Assembly: GCA_963678275.1 (NCBI GenBank)
Contig: OY782765.1
Location: 5,394,001 to 5,458,000 of the forward strand
Direction: 5' to 3'
From: G963677445 sp963678275
GTDB taxonomy: Bacteria; Bacteroidota; Ignavibacteria; Ignavibacteriales; Melioribacteraceae
DNA: 64,000 nucleotides
A program made the translations under genes and the position numbers. Position 1 is the first letter of the stretch; the number at the start of each line of letters is the position of its first letter. Shown one piece after another: positions 1-8,434 of this stretch. The notes below the pieces were generated by a model, which was not told the origin of the DNA, made no database searches, and saw only the letters and a program-made list of their open reading frames with translations.

Positions 1-1281
1 GAGCCTGTTCATAAGAGAATAGGCGGTATCGAGCTGTTCATCGTAGGTTCTTGGAGCCGCCGAGGTTTCGTGATGCATGATTATCTCAACGCCCTTTGAT
101 TTTCCATATCGAACAACTTCTTCCAGATCATAATCGGGATAAGGGGTTACAAAATCGAATACTCCTTCACGGTCTTCAAAACCAATCCAGTGTTCCCAGC
201 CTGTATTCCAGCCTTCAACCAATACACCTCCACAACCATTATCGGCGGCAAAATCGATATACCTTTTAGCGTTCGCGGTTGTAGCCCCATGGTTTCCGCT
301 CGCGACATCCCAGCTCGATTTATTCAGGTGCATTTCCCACCAGATACCTACATACTTCATTGGTTTGAACCATGAAACATCTCCGATTTTATTTGGCTCA
401 TTCAGGTTTAAAATCAGCTTTGATTCGATAAGATCACCCGCTGATTCCGCTATCTGGATGGTTCTCCAGGGAGTATGGAAAGGGAGGCTGCGTTTTACTT
501 TATGTCCCTGTCGGTCTGAACCTACAAGTTCACTGGACATCGATAGATTTTCAGGATCAATTTTAAGAGTCATGCCGGCATAATCGGTAAGATCCGCTTC
601 ATGAAAACTTAGGTGCAGTCCATTATTTGTGCGCATGGTGAATGGAGTGGCGACCGCGTTTTCAGGAATGAGTGATTGGGCAAGATTATCATCGTTTCTT
701 TTTTTCAGCGCGTCAATCTCAGAAAATTTGCATGTGGTATAAAGGTGCTCATATATTTCCCAATCTCCAGGTATCCACCAGCATGTGTGATCGCCGGTAA
801 GATTAAATTGAGTGTTCTCATCGAGAATTATTATTTCATTAAGACCTTTTTGTTGCGGGAATTCATACCGGAATCCAACGCCGTCATCATAAATTCTGAA
901 CCTGATATTTAGAATTCTGCCCGGTTTTTCCTTTTCCTTCAGAGAAACAAAGAGTTCATTATATTCATTTTTTACATAACGCTGCTCACCCCAGGGCATT
1001 GCCCAGGTTTCGTCAAAGGTTTTTTTATCAATTTCTTTTATCTCAAATCCTGATTTTAAAGGAGCATATCCCTTAAGATCGAAACCGAGATATGATGAGT
1101 CAATAACAGGGGAATTTTTGTATTGAAGATAATAAAATGGTGAGCCGAGAGAATCGAGACTAAAGGCAAGGGAGATATTTCCGGAGGGTGACTTTACACC
1201 GGTATTCCGGTTTGTGAATGTATTGCAGCCTGCAAGAAATATAACCAGGAGAATAATTATCCAGGAGATTTTTAATTTCAT
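1..1281 (-). CDS. GH97 family alpha-glucosidase lipoprotein (SusB-type), C-terminus cut by window edge
   Basis: The frame is open from the ATG at 1281 to the left edge (427 codons), so the N-terminus is complete and the C-terminal part is missing. A signal peptide ends in the lipobox LAGC near residue 19, so this is probably an outer-membrane or periplasmic lipoprotein. The rest follows GH97: a beta-sandwich region, then the start of the TIM barrel with VEGWNTGWE (E356) and HHETS (E405). These match the two catalytic-base/calcium-site glutamates of the inverting SusB branch; retaining members use an Asp nucleophile instead. The catalytic-acid Glu should lie beyond the edge. GH97 enzymes release glucose (or galactose in the retaining branch) from alpha-linked glycans. 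The solute-binding protein/kinase pair lies upstream on the same strand, separated by repeats. Confidence 0.88.
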   Translation of the reverse strand, partial: MKLKISWIIILLVIFLAGCNTFTNRNTGVKSPSGNISLAFSLDSLGSPFYYLQYKNSPVIDSSYLGFDLKGYAPLKSGFEIKEIDKKTFDETWAMPWGEQRYVKNEYNELFVSLKEKEKPGRILNIRFRIYDDGVGFRYEFPQQKGLNEIIILDENTQFNLTGDHTCWWIPGDWEIYEHLYTTCKFSEIDALKKRNDDNLAQSLIPENAVATPFTMRTNNGLHLSFHEADLTDYAGMTLKIDPENLSMSSELVGSDRQGHKVKRSLPFHTPWRTIQIAESAGDLIESKLILNLNEPNKIGDVSWFKPMKYVGIWWEMHLNKSSWDVASGNHGATTANAKRYIDFAADNGCGGVLVEGWNTGWEHWIGFEDREGVFDFVTPYPDYDLEEVVRYGKSKGVEIIMHHETSAAPRTYDEQLDTAYSLMNRL

Positions 1282-1650
1282 CTTTTTATCCGGTATTGTT
1301 GTAATCTAAATCATTATATCGTGTGGTTGATTTGGCAAAAATTGTACCGTTTATGAATTTTTATGCCTGAGTCAGGTAAAAGTTGTTCTAAGTGTTCAGC
1401 GCTCCATTATTTTATCCCCGCAATTATATTAATGATAACACTTTATTTATCATAATGATAAAATTTTCGGCGTGATTTTTTTAAGCCGGCAAACCGGATT
1501 TTTTGTTTATTCGTTATAAAGGGGGTAATTATTCCGTTAGAGGTTAAATTCTACGCAAAATGGCAAAAAATTTCAATTAACAATTAATAATGAACAATTA
1601 ATAATTTAAATGATAAAATAATTTCAAGAGTGAAAATTTTGCTAAAAACA

Positions 1651-1868
1651 GGCCACCAACTCACAAAAACACAAAATCCCACAAAAAAATCAAAGAAACC
1701 TTATTTTTTTTAACCTTAGTAGCAGAGGATTTCCTTCTCCAAGAATCAACCTTATTGCCTTTTTATGCGTATCGTTATTAAAAAATCAGAGTAGGAGTAT
1801 GAGTAAGAGTATGATGGCCGGGTTTGGTGACAGCGGCGGCGGTGTTCATTATTCCCAGGGGGGATTAC
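1651..1868. repeat. Interspersed repeat family A, copy 1
   Basis: About 200 bp. Marks are a CACAAAAACACAAAATCCC stretch, AACCTTAGTAGCAGAGGAT, CAAGAATCAACCTTATTGCC, a run of degenerate TAAGAG/TATGAG hexamers, and GATGGCCGGGTTTGGTGACAG. Direct copy at 2006-2220; reverse-orientation copies near 33.41, 33.83, 34.24, 34.80 and 51.23 kb; partial copy near 62.28 kb. No coding potential seen. The rest of 1282-1650 is AT-rich and holds only short AATTAATAATGAACAATTA-like tracts and one copy of the GTAGAATTTAAC end module (reverse) near 1540. Confidence 0.85.
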
Positions 1869-2005
1869 TTGGTAAGCAGTTGAATTATAGGTAAAATGGA
1901 AAAGTTTTAATTAACAATTAATAATGAACAATGAACAATTAATAACGTCAAGAGAGCCGCAGATTTTTCTGATTAAGCAGATTTCGCTGATTGAGGTGGA
2001 AAAAA

Positions 2006-2220
2006 GCCACTAAATCACAAAAACACAAAATCCCACAAAAAACTCAAAGAAACCTTATTCTTTTATTTTTTAACCTTAGTAGCAGAGGATTCCCCACCCC
2101 AAGAATCAACCTTATTGCCTTTTTTATGCGTATCGGTATTAAAAAATCAGAGTAAGAGTAGGATGGCCGGGTTTGGTGACAGCCTCGGCGTTGTTCATTT
2201 TTTCTGAGGAGGGGGGATTA
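2006..2220. repeat. Interspersed repeat family A, copy 2
   Basis: Direct copy of the 1651-1868 element, offset by about 355 bp, so the two form a diverged tandem pair. It carries the same AACCTTAGTAGCAGAGGAT and GGCCGGGTTTGGTGACAG blocks and is followed immediately by repeat D. Confidence 0.82.
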
Positions 2221-2478
2221 AAATTACTCCAGTAGTAGTCAAATTCTAGGCAAAATGGCAAAATTTTTGGCAACAATTCAGATTGTAGTTTTTCCTTAGC
2301 TTAGCTCTGTTGATCCCCTACAGGGATTTTACTACATTTTTTTGTTCTTTACTACCCCATGGGGACGTTCCGCAATAATGCTGCTTCTCCAAAGCAGATC
2401 TGATTCAAAAAAATATTCCTGGGAAAACCAATTCGTAATTCGTAATTCTTCATTGTTTCTGGCTTGCCAGTCTATGAT
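2221..2478 (-). repeat. Interspersed repeat family D, full-length copy 1 (core 1)
   Basis: About 255 bp. Read on the minus strand it runs from TCATAGACTGGCAAGCCAG through an AATTACGAATT tract and a core with TGCTTTGGAGAAGCA and CCCCATGGGG palindromes, to an end module GCCATTTTGC-TAGAATTTGAC. A nearly full copy lies in the opposite window orientation at 50717-50975. Its first bases overlap the last codons and the stop of the histidine kinase gene that ends at 2472. Confidence 0.85.
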
Positions 2479-3947
2479 TTTGGAATTAATACTTCAATCG
2501 CAAATTCGCATCCTCCATCAGGCAGGTTTTTTACATCAATTCCCCAACCGCATCTTTTGGTCATGTTATATGCGATAAAGCAGCCGTAACCGAAATTTTT
2601 CTGCATACGTGATTTGGTTGAGGTTTGTTCATGGAATATCTTTTTCCTTCCGTCAACCTCCTGAAGCAGTTCTTCGGCAATGCCCCTGCCATTATCGCTG
2701 ATATAAATTTTTCCATTTCCGGCTGACTGATCAAAACTTGTTTTAATCGTTATTTCAGTTTTTTTCTCCTTATTATGAACCAGGCTGTTTTGCACAAGGG
2801 GCTCAAGGATTTCCCAGATTACAAACTCATTTACATGAATAACGGGGAAATTTTCATCAAATTCTGTTTTTATTGAAAATGTTGTTGAGCTGATCGAAAG
2901 TCTGTTGAAAAGATTATCCACAAGGAATAAGATTACTTTGTTGATATCGGTGTTAAATATCGGATTACGGATTGTGGAAATCTGTGGCTCATACCATTTC
3001 ATGTCATAAATTATCCTTGAGATAAAGTTGGAATATTTTAACACCCTCTCTTTAATCTCATCATTACCTGATATTTTTCTGATATCACTGGTTATAAAAC
3101 CCATCACTTTTTCTGCTTTATGGTGGGCATGATATATCCTGCGTGTGAAAACAGATTCTTTTTCATGTTCAATTTTTTCCTGCAGATGAATTTCCTTCTC
3201 CTCGAAAAGGTCCTTTCTTATTTTGTCCCTTGTCCTGACAGTATAAGAGGAAATGAGATACATAAAAAACAGCCCCACGAGGATTATCAGTGAAAATGTG
3301 AAAGCGATAATATCGTAATTATTAATGAACTGATTGGTGATGCTTGAAAAATTCGGTTTCGATCTGATATAAAGTATTCCTGAAAAAACACCGTCGGGCA
3401 CGAAAGGAATAAAACTGTTAAAGGCTTCTCTTTCATCAATAAGTGTAACCTGGTTTTCAAGTTTGATTACTTCCGTTTTTATTGAATCGAGCAATTCTTC
3501 AGCATACCGGTGTTCCGAACTTGGGGGAGGAATAAAGTTCTTTTTCAATATATAGCGGTTGAATATTACCTCACCATCATCCACAACAAAAAAGCGGGAT
3601 CCTTTTTTCGCGAAGAGGCATATTTCTTCAACATCCTTCTCGATTATCTGCTGATTAAGGAGAATATCAAACTTCTGAATTGTTTTTCTTCTTTCATCCT
3701 CACTAATATTTTTATTCAGGCGGACAGTTTCAACAAGCATTTCAAGTGAACTTACACTTGTGTTCGCCATTTTATTGGAGGTATACTGGAGGTACCATTC
3801 TCTTGTATCCTGAACAAATTCATTTAATGAACTTTTAAACACGAGGAAAACAATAATCTCAAAGAAGATAAGAATTGAAAAAAGAAAGACTATATGCCTG
3901 ACCTCAAAATTATATTTATTGAGCCGTTTTAAGGTTTTTTTTATCAT
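2472..3947 (-). CDS. Membrane-bound sensor histidine kinase
   Basis: 491 residues. TM1 about 18-38, an extracytoplasmic domain about 40-210, TM2 about 212-234, a helical linker about 240-310 and an ATPase domain about 370-491. The N box is around N387 (QNSLVHN), G1 is DNGRGI (418-423) and G2 is a short GYGCF (453-457). No canonical HisKA H-box is obvious; H273, H275 and H276 in a YHAHHK segment are the only His in the dimerisation-like helix, so the phosphoacceptor is uncertain. The ATG overlaps the stop of the upstream solute-binding protein gene by 4 bp, so the two are co-translated. I infer that the binding protein delivers a ligand signal to the sensor domain. No response regulator is adjacent. 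The final codons and TAG lie in repeat D. Confidence 0.85.
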   Translation of the reverse strand: MIKKTLKRLNKYNFEVRHIVFLFSILIFFEIIVFLVFKSSLNEFVQDTREWYLQYTSNKMANTSVSSLEMLVETVRLNKNISEDERRKTIQKFDILLNQQIIEKDVEEICLFAKKGSRFFVVDDGEVIFNRYILKKNFIPPPSSEHRYAEELLDSIKTEVIKLENQVTLIDEREAFNSFIPFVPDGVFSGILYIRSKPNFSSITNQFINNYDIIAFTFSLIILVGLFFMYLISSYTVRTRDKIRKDLFEEKEIHLQEKIEHEKESVFTRRIYHAHHKAEKVMGFITSDIRKISGNDEIKERVLKYSNFISRIIYDMKWYEPQISTIRNPIFNTDINKVILFLVDNLFNRLSISSTTFSIKTEFDENFPVIHVNEFVIWEILEPLVQNSLVHNKEKKTEITIKTSFDQSAGNGKIYISDNGRGIAEELLQEVDGRKKIFHEQTSTKSRMQKNFGYGCFIAYNMTKRCGWGIDVKNLPDGGCEFAIEVLIPKS

Positions 3948-5254
3948 TTTTCACCTCTAAGCTCATTTATTTCATTGTAAATTCTTTCAACCGCCTCTTC
4001 CGCGGTCATTTCGGCGTCAATAGCCGCTTTTATATATTGAGTGATAATTTGTGAATATGCCTGGTAATTTTCACTGACGGGCCGAAAGGCGGAATGTTTG
4101 AATAATTCATTGTAATAACTTAACGTTTCATATTTTTCACTCTGCCGGCCATCATAATAAAACGTTTTCAGGCTGGGGAGATAGCCATTTTCCTCATACA
4201 TAAGTGATTGATTTTCTTCTCTCATCCAGAACCGGAGAAATTCAATGGCGGCCTCTTTTTTTGTCGAATAGCGGGATATCATCATGTTCCATCCTCCCCT
4301 GATATAAGCTTTTTTCCCCTCGGCAAAATGTGGCAGGGGGGCTCTTTCCATTATACCGGGATCATTTTTATTCCATGAAGGATAATATTCTCCTATTGTT
4401 GTCGGCCATCCCCTCAAAAAAACACCATTGTTATTAAAATAATAGTCGATGAAATTATTTTCCTGCAATCCGGTTATTTCGGGAGGGGAAATTTTATAAC
4501 TGTGAACCAGGCCCGTTATAAAATGCACTGTTTCACCAAGATTTTGCCGGTCCAAAAATAGTTCTTCACCTCCAGGTCCATATTTGCTTATCATCATTTC
4601 GGCAAAACTGCACATAAGTCCTTCGTAATTATCAGCCCAGAATGTATAAAAAGGCTTGCCCGAAAAACGTGATGATTTGCCAAGACTGATGAATTTTTCC
4701 CAAGTAATTCCGCTTTTTAACTCTTCTCGTAATTTTGTGTTTTCCTCTCCTCTGAAATCCTCTTTCCTATAGAACATTGTTCCGATATCGAGATATACAG
4801 GCAGGGCAACCTGTTTGTTTTGATAATAACAGGAATTGAGAGCCAGATCTTCAACCTGTTTTAATTCATCGGGGGTGAGATATTTATTCAGATCTTCGGC
4901 CCAGCGGGCAAACCGGGCTATCCAGACAAGATCGAGAGAAAAGATATCGAGCATAGGACTTTTGCTTCGGAGGTACTTTATCAGAAGCTGTTTTCTTTCA
5001 TGTGTGCTGAATTTATAAAGGGGAAGATTTGATAACTCCACCCTGATTTTCCCTTTATATTCCTCGTTGAACTTACTAATAATTTTATACTGAACTGTGG
5101 CGAGGTTATCGACATAGTGAATGACAATTTCACGGTCATCATCAGAATTCTGATCATTGCCTGTCGCGAAAAATATAAACTGTATGAGAATAAGCAGCAA
5201 AAGAGCCAGGAAAAAAGCGGGTACAGCGAGATTTATTTTTTTTAATGGTTTCAA
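3944..5254 (-). CDS. Membrane-anchored family 1 extracellular solute-binding protein (sugar-type)
   Basis: 436 residues. A hydrophobic N-terminal segment about 10-31 has no lipobox Cys, so this is probably an uncleaved anchor. The remainder resembles ABC sugar-binding proteins: a DREIVIHYVDN beta strand, the SPMLDIFSLDLVWIARFARW segment near residue 95-115, GVFLRGWPTTIGEY, and the C-terminal AAIEFLRFWMREENQ typical of family 1 SBPs. There is no ABC permease or ATPase gene nearby. The next gene, overlapping by 4 bp, is a histidine kinase, which points to signalling rather than uptake as the main role (inference). The GH97 gene downstream suggests an alpha-glucan or related sugar as the cue, but this is speculative. 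Confidence 0.82.
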   Translation of the reverse strand: MKPLKKINLAVPAFFLALLLLILIQFIFFATGNDQNSDDDREIVIHYVDNLATVQYKIISKFNEEYKGKIRVELSNLPLYKFSTHERKQLLIKYLRSKSPMLDIFSLDLVWIARFARWAEDLNKYLTPDELKQVEDLALNSCYYQNKQVALPVYLDIGTMFYRKEDFRGEENTKLREELKSGITWEKFISLGKSSRFSGKPFYTFWADNYEGLMCSFAEMMISKYGPGGEELFLDRQNLGETVHFITGLVHSYKISPPEITGLQENNFIDYYFNNNGVFLRGWPTTIGEYYPSWNKNDPGIMERAPLPHFAEGKKAYIRGGWNMMISRYSTKKEAAIEFLRFWMREENQSLMYEENGYLPSLKTFYYDGRQSEKYETLSYYNELFKHSAFRPVSENYQAYSQIITQYIKAAIDAEMTAEEAVERIYNEINELRGEK

Positions 5255-5388
5255 AGGAAAACCTTCATCTTTTCATTTATCAGTCAGGCTAAAATATAAA
5301 ATAATTATTAACACTGCCATTTTTGTGCCATTGATTTTTAAGATCATTTCACTAATTTTGTCTGGCAATAATTATACAGGATGAAGAG

Positions 5389-6168
5389 ATGAAACACACC
5401 CCCGACTGGAACAGCTATAAATATGTGATAGATCAAATGCCCGCGATTACCGCAGTTGATTTGGGATTTATAAAATTGGCTCCGGCTAAAGAATATCCTC
5501 TTCTGCTTAAAGTTATTGTTAAGATTGGTAGTCCAAATGAAAAAGGATTCGCCGAAACCGAGGAGTTTAACGCGATAAAAGGTTTTGAACTGGTATTAAG
5601 CTCCGCATTAAAGAATAGCGGGGCTAAATATGCCGGAGCCCGCATGTATGACGGCTCTAAGTCGTTTTATTTTTATCTCAGTGATAAAAACTCCGCGGAA
5701 GAGCTGTTGGAAAAGAAAAAAGGTGAATCTGAAGAGATCAATTTTTCATGGGAAATTTCGGATGATCCCGAATGGGAATTCTATTCAGATTTTCTTTATC
5801 CCGATTACATAAAACTGCAGGTTACGCAGAATGAAAAAATATTTGAACGGCTTATTGGTTATGGGGATGATCTGACACAGCCGAGGGATGTGGAGCATTG
5901 GCTATATTTCCGAAGCGAAGAGGGAAGAAAAGAGGTGATTGAGGAAATTGAGGATGAGCGCTGGGATGAACTGGAAGAAAGTTATCATGATAATTCTGGT
6001 GAATATCCTTTTGGCCTTTATTTGAAATGTTATACTGCCTTTTCCCGGGAGATAATAAACCAGGTTTCCTCAAGACTTGTAACTCTCGCGCACGAGAATA
6101 ATGGTTATTACGATGGCTGGGAAACTTTTGTTTATAAAAAATCAAATTTTCCCCCAGGCAGAGATTGA
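5389..6168 (+). CDS. DUF695 - RraB-like fusion protein
   Basis: 259 residues, soluble. Residues about 1-125 look like DUF695 (PAITAVDLGF, then a KFELV-like helix region and a FYFYLSD strand). Residues about 135-250 resemble the RraB (regulator of RNase E, DUF1260) fold, including RDVEHWLYF and the end motif YYDGWETFVYK, similar to YDGWGTYF in E. coli RraB. Such fusions occur in environmental bacteria; the role is not established, and inhibition of an RNase is only a family-based guess. The ATG has GATGAAGAG just upstream. The last residues (about NFPPGRD) and the TGA are encoded by repeat C, so the native C-terminus has probably been replaced. It is monocistronic and divergent from the SBP gene. 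Confidence 0.75.
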   Translation: MKHTPDWNSYKYVIDQMPAITAVDLGFIKLAPAKEYPLLLKVIVKIGSPNEKGFAETEEFNAIKGFELVLSSALKNSGAKYAGARMYDGSKSFYFYLSDKNSAEELLEKKKGESEEINFSWEISDDPEWEFYSDFLYPDYIKLQVTQNEKIFERLIGYGDDLTQPRDVEHWLYFRSEEGRKEVIEEIEDERWDELEESYHDNSGEYPFGLYLKCYTAFSREIINQVSSRLVTLAHENNGYYDGWETFVYKKSNFPPGRD

Positions 6169-6666
6169 GGAAAACACCTTAAAGGGAAAAAGTTCCCTTG
6201 CAAAACGGGGGGTAATTTATTCAATAAGAAATTAAATTCTACGCAAATTGGTAAGAGATTTATCAACAAGTAGAAAGTTTTATTGCCAGGTACAAGTTTC
6301 GTAGTTACTCGAGGTGTGTCCTCCCCCGTCAATGAAGAAGAACGCTTCATTGCCACCCCCTTGCTTGCATCCCCATGGGGCCGGCGGGGGACATTCTGAT
6401 TACTTGGATTTGTCGATAAATATCCCCCTTCGCCCCATAGGGATGCCAGTGGCAGAGGGGAGGATTCAAAGTGTTTTTCTTTGAAGACGGGGGAGGACTA
6501 TCCTTGAGCTAATCAATAGCTTTTCGTTTTCTGACTCCATCAGCTTATGGATCTAGAATCGCGGTCTGATTATCGGCAATATTTCATTAGAGGGCTTTTT
6601 GACAAATTTTGCGCCCTGGATTATCCTCAACATGTTGGCGGTTAGTGTGTTGGTAAGAGCTTAAAA
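6144..6666 (-). repeat. Interspersed repeat family C, copy 1
   Basis: About 520 bp in reverse orientation to the copy at 15117-15563. Shared blocks are AGGCAGAG...GAGGAAAAC at the left end, GGTAAGAGATTTATCAACAAG, TTGCCAGGTA, CCTCCCCCGTC, ACATTCTGATTACT, TTTGTCGATAAATATCCCCC, AAGTGTTTTTCTTTGAAGAC, CTGACTCCATCAGCTTATG and, at the right end, GATTATCCTCAACATGTTGG. It contains several hairpins, such as AATGAAG...CTTCATT. The left end overlaps the 3' end of the DUF695-RraB gene. The rest of 6667-6917 is AT-rich with nothing recognisable. Confidence 0.85.
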
Positions 6667-6917
6667 ATGAATAATCGATAATGAATAATTACTATTTTTG
6701 GTCGCGGTTCCCATTCTGTAACGATTTATCAATAGTTGTTATACTCCCGGTCATAAAAAGAACAGATTTTTATATTGTAAGAATAACTGAATCAACTATT
6801 TGAACTTTTCCCTTTTCTCTGACATTAAATAATTATTATTATTATCAGAACCGAAATTGCTTGACTGTTTTGTCTGAATAGATTAACTTGTAATAAACCA
6901 ACAAATTCGGGGGAAAT

Positions 6918-7463
6918 ATGGTACATAAGAAACTTATTGATGTTGTCAAGAACAATATCTCCGAACTCGCAGACGCATGGCTTGACGAGGCCAGAAAATC
7001 TGAAAACATGCTTACTTATCACAAACTGACCGATGATGAGATCAAAGGGAGAGGCAAACAGGTTTTTGAGAACCTTTCCAAGTGGCTTGAAGGCGGCGCA
7101 AACGTTGATGAAGTTGAAAAATACTTTTGTATGGTAGGGAAAACCAGAATAAACGAAGGATTTCCACTTACTGAAGTTCATTTCGCGCTTTATATAACCA
7201 AAAAGATACTTTATAATTATATAGACTGGCGCGATGCTGTTTCCGGCAGTTTTTCAAATTCATCAGCAACACAGATACTATCCACATTCAACAATTATTT
7301 TGATCTTGGCAACTTTTTTATTACCAAAGGTTATCTTAACGAACTTTTTGAAAAACTTGACGAATCCAAAAAACTTTCCAGGAGCGATCTGAAAAACCTC
7401 CTACTTGTCGGCAATCCGAACTGGGAACAGGAAGAAGAGGAATTTGTCTGGCGCCACGTTTGA
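6918..7463 (+). CDS. RsbRD-type N-terminal (sensor) domain protein
   Basis: 181 residues, all helical, soluble. It matches the RsbT co-antagonist RsbRD N-terminal domain pattern: a MVHKKLIDVVKNNISELADAW start, LTDDEIKGRGKQVFENLSKWL, then a TEVHFALYITKKILYNYI helix. In stressosome proteins this domain is followed by STAS; here no STAS or kinase domain follows, so it is a stand-alone sensor-like globin-fold protein. The start is supported by GGGGGAAAT just before the ATG. A strong terminator follows at 7504-7529. It is monocistronic; two SpoIIAA/STAS-like proteins are encoded elsewhere in the window but not adjacent. Confidence 0.75.
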   Translation: MVHKKLIDVVKNNISELADAWLDEARKSENMLTYHKLTDDEIKGRGKQVFENLSKWLEGGANVDEVEKYFCMVGKTRINEGFPLTEVHFALYITKKILYNYIDWRDAVSGSFSNSSATQILSTFNNYFDLGNFFITKGYLNELFEKLDESKKLSRSDLKNLLLVGNPNWEQEEEEFVWRHV

Positions 7464-7503
7464 TCAATTAATAATTGAGAATTAAGAATCAGGAATTATT
7501 TGA

Positions 7504-7529
7504 AACCTTCCCTTGCGGGAAGGTTTTTT
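7504..7529 (+). terminator. Rho-independent terminator
   Basis: Perfect 9-bp stem AACCTTCCC / GGGAAGGTT with a TTGC loop, followed by four further T after the stem. It lies 40 bp after the stop of the RsbRD-type gene and 30 bp before the end of the convergent NmrA-like gene. The A-rich left flank is short, so it mainly serves the plus strand. Confidence 0.85.
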
Positions 7530-7556
7530 ATTAATGCGATACCGCTGAAAGATATT

Positions 7557-8426
7557 TTACCTGATTTGATTTCGCATATCCATCCAATCATCCAGGGTTA
7601 CTTTTAATTCACCAAACACACGGGTAAATTCACTGGTGTCAGCATCCTCGAAGATGGTTTCATAATATTGCAGGAACCTGATAATGTTTAAAAATTCCGG
7701 TTTCTTTTTTATTTTCCCGACTAGTTTTGCAAGCCAGAATGGAATTGAAGAAACTTTCAGGCCTGGATGAAACCTGTCGCAATATCTTTGCAGAGCTTCC
7801 GCCATTTTAATTTTATCGGGGCCGTATGTGATAAATGTTTTGTTATCGCTTTCAGGCATTTCGTAAGACCTTGAGACAATTCCCGCGAATTCATCAGCGG
7901 CCATCCAGTGTATAGGATTGGGTTGTTTACCAATCATTGAGGCCCGGTTGCCGCTGACAAATTTCGGCAAAGATTCCATAAACCAGCATGCCCGGAAAAT
8001 TGTATAATTTATTCCGGAGTTTATAACCGCCTGCTCAGCGTTATATTTAGCAGCGACCATAAAAAAATGAGTGTTTTCCTTTTTGGTCGAAGCGCCTGAA
8101 AGGAGAGTAATCTTTTTAACTCCTTTTTCTTTGGCGGCTTCGGTCACAGCTTTTGCCCCGAGATGTTCAATTTTGTCATAGTCCTCTTCAAGGGGGCCGC
8201 CGCTAAGACTTATATGCACTCCGAAACAACCATCAAGAGCTGCCTTTAATTCTTCGGTGTTAAATATGTCACCTTTTATAATCTCATAACCTTCGGGAAA
8301 CATTTTTTTCGCTTTTTCGGGAGTCCTCGCAAGTATGCGGACTTCATAGCCATCCTCTTTCAAATGCCGGGCAACCGGAGCGCCAAGCATTCCGGTTCCG
8401 CCGACAACCAAAACTTTCCTGCTCAT
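7557..8426 (-). CDS. NmrA-like atypical SDR, NAD(P)-binding protein
   Basis: 289 residues. N-terminal Rossmann motif VLVVGGTGMLGAPV (GGTGMLG at 9-15), then RILARTPEKA, where the Arg suggests NADP preference, and IIKGDIFNTEELKAALDGC typical of NmrA/TMR-like atypical SDRs. The SDR catalytic Tyr-Lys is not in classical spacing (YNAEQAV around 155), consistent with a sensor or reductase of the NmrA group. It starts 8 bp after the stop of the serine hydrolase gene, with AGAGGAATT as RBS, so the two form an operon. The substrate is unknown. Confidence 0.82.
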   Translation of the reverse strand: MSRKVLVVGGTGMLGAPVARHLKEDGYEVRILARTPEKAKKMFPEGYEIIKGDIFNTEELKAALDGCFGVHISLSGGPLEEDYDKIEHLGAKAVTEAAKEKGVKKITLLSGASTKKENTHFFMVAAKYNAEQAVINSGINYTIFRACWFMESLPKFVSGNRASMIGKQPNPIHWMAADEFAGIVSRSYEMPESDNKTFITYGPDKIKMAEALQRYCDRFHPGLKVSSIPFWLAKLVGKIKKKPEFLNIIRFLQYYETIFEDADTSEFTRVFGELKVTLDDWMDMRNQIR

Positions 8427-8434
8427 AATTCCTC

